NCBI GenBank assembly: GCA_946481195.1
Contig: CAMLNG010000027.1
Span: 1-15,970 of the forward strand
Length of the DNA stretch: 15,970 nt
Direction of reading: 5' to 3'
Source: an uncultured Chromatiaceae bacterium
Lineage (GTDB): Bacteria; Pseudomonadota; Gammaproteobacteria; Enterobacterales; Alteromonadaceae
Each line of letters starts with the position of its first letter. The first letter of the stretch is position 1. The notes under the pieces are model-generated. The model was not told the DNA's origin, ran no database searches, and worked only from the letters and a program-made list of their open reading frames with translations. Of this stretch, positions 15,801 through 15,970 are shown piece after piece. A program made the position numbers and the translations under genes.

Positions 15801-15970
15801 ATGGAAATTTGGTGGGCATTTTTATTGTTAGGGGCCTTGGTTGGTTTTGTTGCCGGTCTGCTCGGTGTTGGTGGCGGCGCTATTATGGTGCCGGTGCTGA
15901 CGACCTTATTTGTCTCGCTGAATTTCCTGCCGGAACAGGTCGTGCACATGGCGCTCGGGACTTCGATGGC
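15801..15970 (+). CDS. TauE/SafE (TSUP) family permease, N-terminal part (3' end outside window)
   Basis: The ATG at 15801 has GGAGA at 15792-15796 as ribosome site. The 56 full codons visible read MEIWWAFLLLGALVGFVAGL, then LGVGGGAIMVPVL and LPEQVVHMALGTSM. The glycine-rich GLLGVGGG pattern after the first membrane segment, followed by a V-H-x-A-x-G-T-S motif, is the hallmark of the TauE/SafE family of inner-membrane exporters or importers of sulfite, sulfonates, sulfoacetate and related organic anions. The substrate cannot be told. It is divergent from dksA. Confidence 0.88.
   Translation, partial: MEIWWAFLLLGALVGFVAGLLGVGGGAIMVPVLTTLFVSLNFLPEQVVHMALGTSM

Noticed and set aside
15599..15949. 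116-codon minus-strand frame opposite the TauE/SafE-family gene
   Set aside because: The plus strand carries a clear permease N-terminus with ribosome site, and the minus frame crosses the dksA promoter region and has no recognisable feature.

Overview
The window looks like ordinary core chromosome of a gammaproteobacterium of the Alteromonadales kind, with Rheinheimera-like or Shewanella-like as my best guess. This rests on gene order and protein style only, because no database search was possible. Supporting signs are the dksA-gluQ-pcnB-folK-panB-panC order, the tyrS gene divergent from a mepM-anmK pair (as in Pseudomonas), a KMSKS-type tyrosyl-tRNA synthetase, and the PqiABC envelope system. 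Coding density is very high. No gene-free gap exceeds 300 bases, and I see no tRNA, rRNA, CRISPR array, insertion sequence or phage gene.

Layout, left to right. Bases 1-4464 (+) form a tightly packed row: the 3' end of glutamine-dependent NAD synthetase (nadE), the PII protein gene glnB, then pqiA-pqiB-pqiC. Bases 4521-6962 (-) hold anmK and an M23 peptidoglycan endopeptidase of the MepM type. A 161-bp divergent promoter region leads to tyrS (+), which ends in a strong intrinsic terminator. Next comes a two-gene unit (+), an SPFH/band-7 membrane protein and a small Arc-like ribbon-helix-helix protein, preceded by a near-perfect 23-bp operator-like palindrome. From 9505 to 15557 everything runs on the minus strand: dksA-gluQ-pcnB-folK-panB-panC-pnuC, mostly with 1-4 nt overlaps. 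At the right edge the first 170 bases of a TauE/SafE-family permease gene diverge from dksA.

How the genes work together. nadE, glnB and pnuC touch NAD supply, and the nadE-glnB pairing fits known PII control of NAD synthetase. panB and panC make pantothenate, but panD is not beside them. folK serves folate synthesis. anmK and mepM handle peptidoglycan recycling and cleavage. pqiABC is an MCE-type lipid-transport bridge between the two membranes. dksA, gluQ, pcnB and tyrS serve transcription control, tRNA modification, RNA decay and tRNA charging.

Most interesting points: (1) pcnB appears to start at an AUU codon, as in E. coli, and carries a long Arg/Asn-rich disordered insert; (2) the SPFH plus Arc-like pair has its own palindromic operator and is probably self-regulated, with unknown function; (3) the Arc-like gene and pnuC overlap tail to tail over 73 bp in low-complexity Ser-Ala-Asp codons that also form a hairpin; (4) pqiABC sits directly behind nadE-glnB with no room for its own promoter. 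I did not find a clearly new defence or mobile system.
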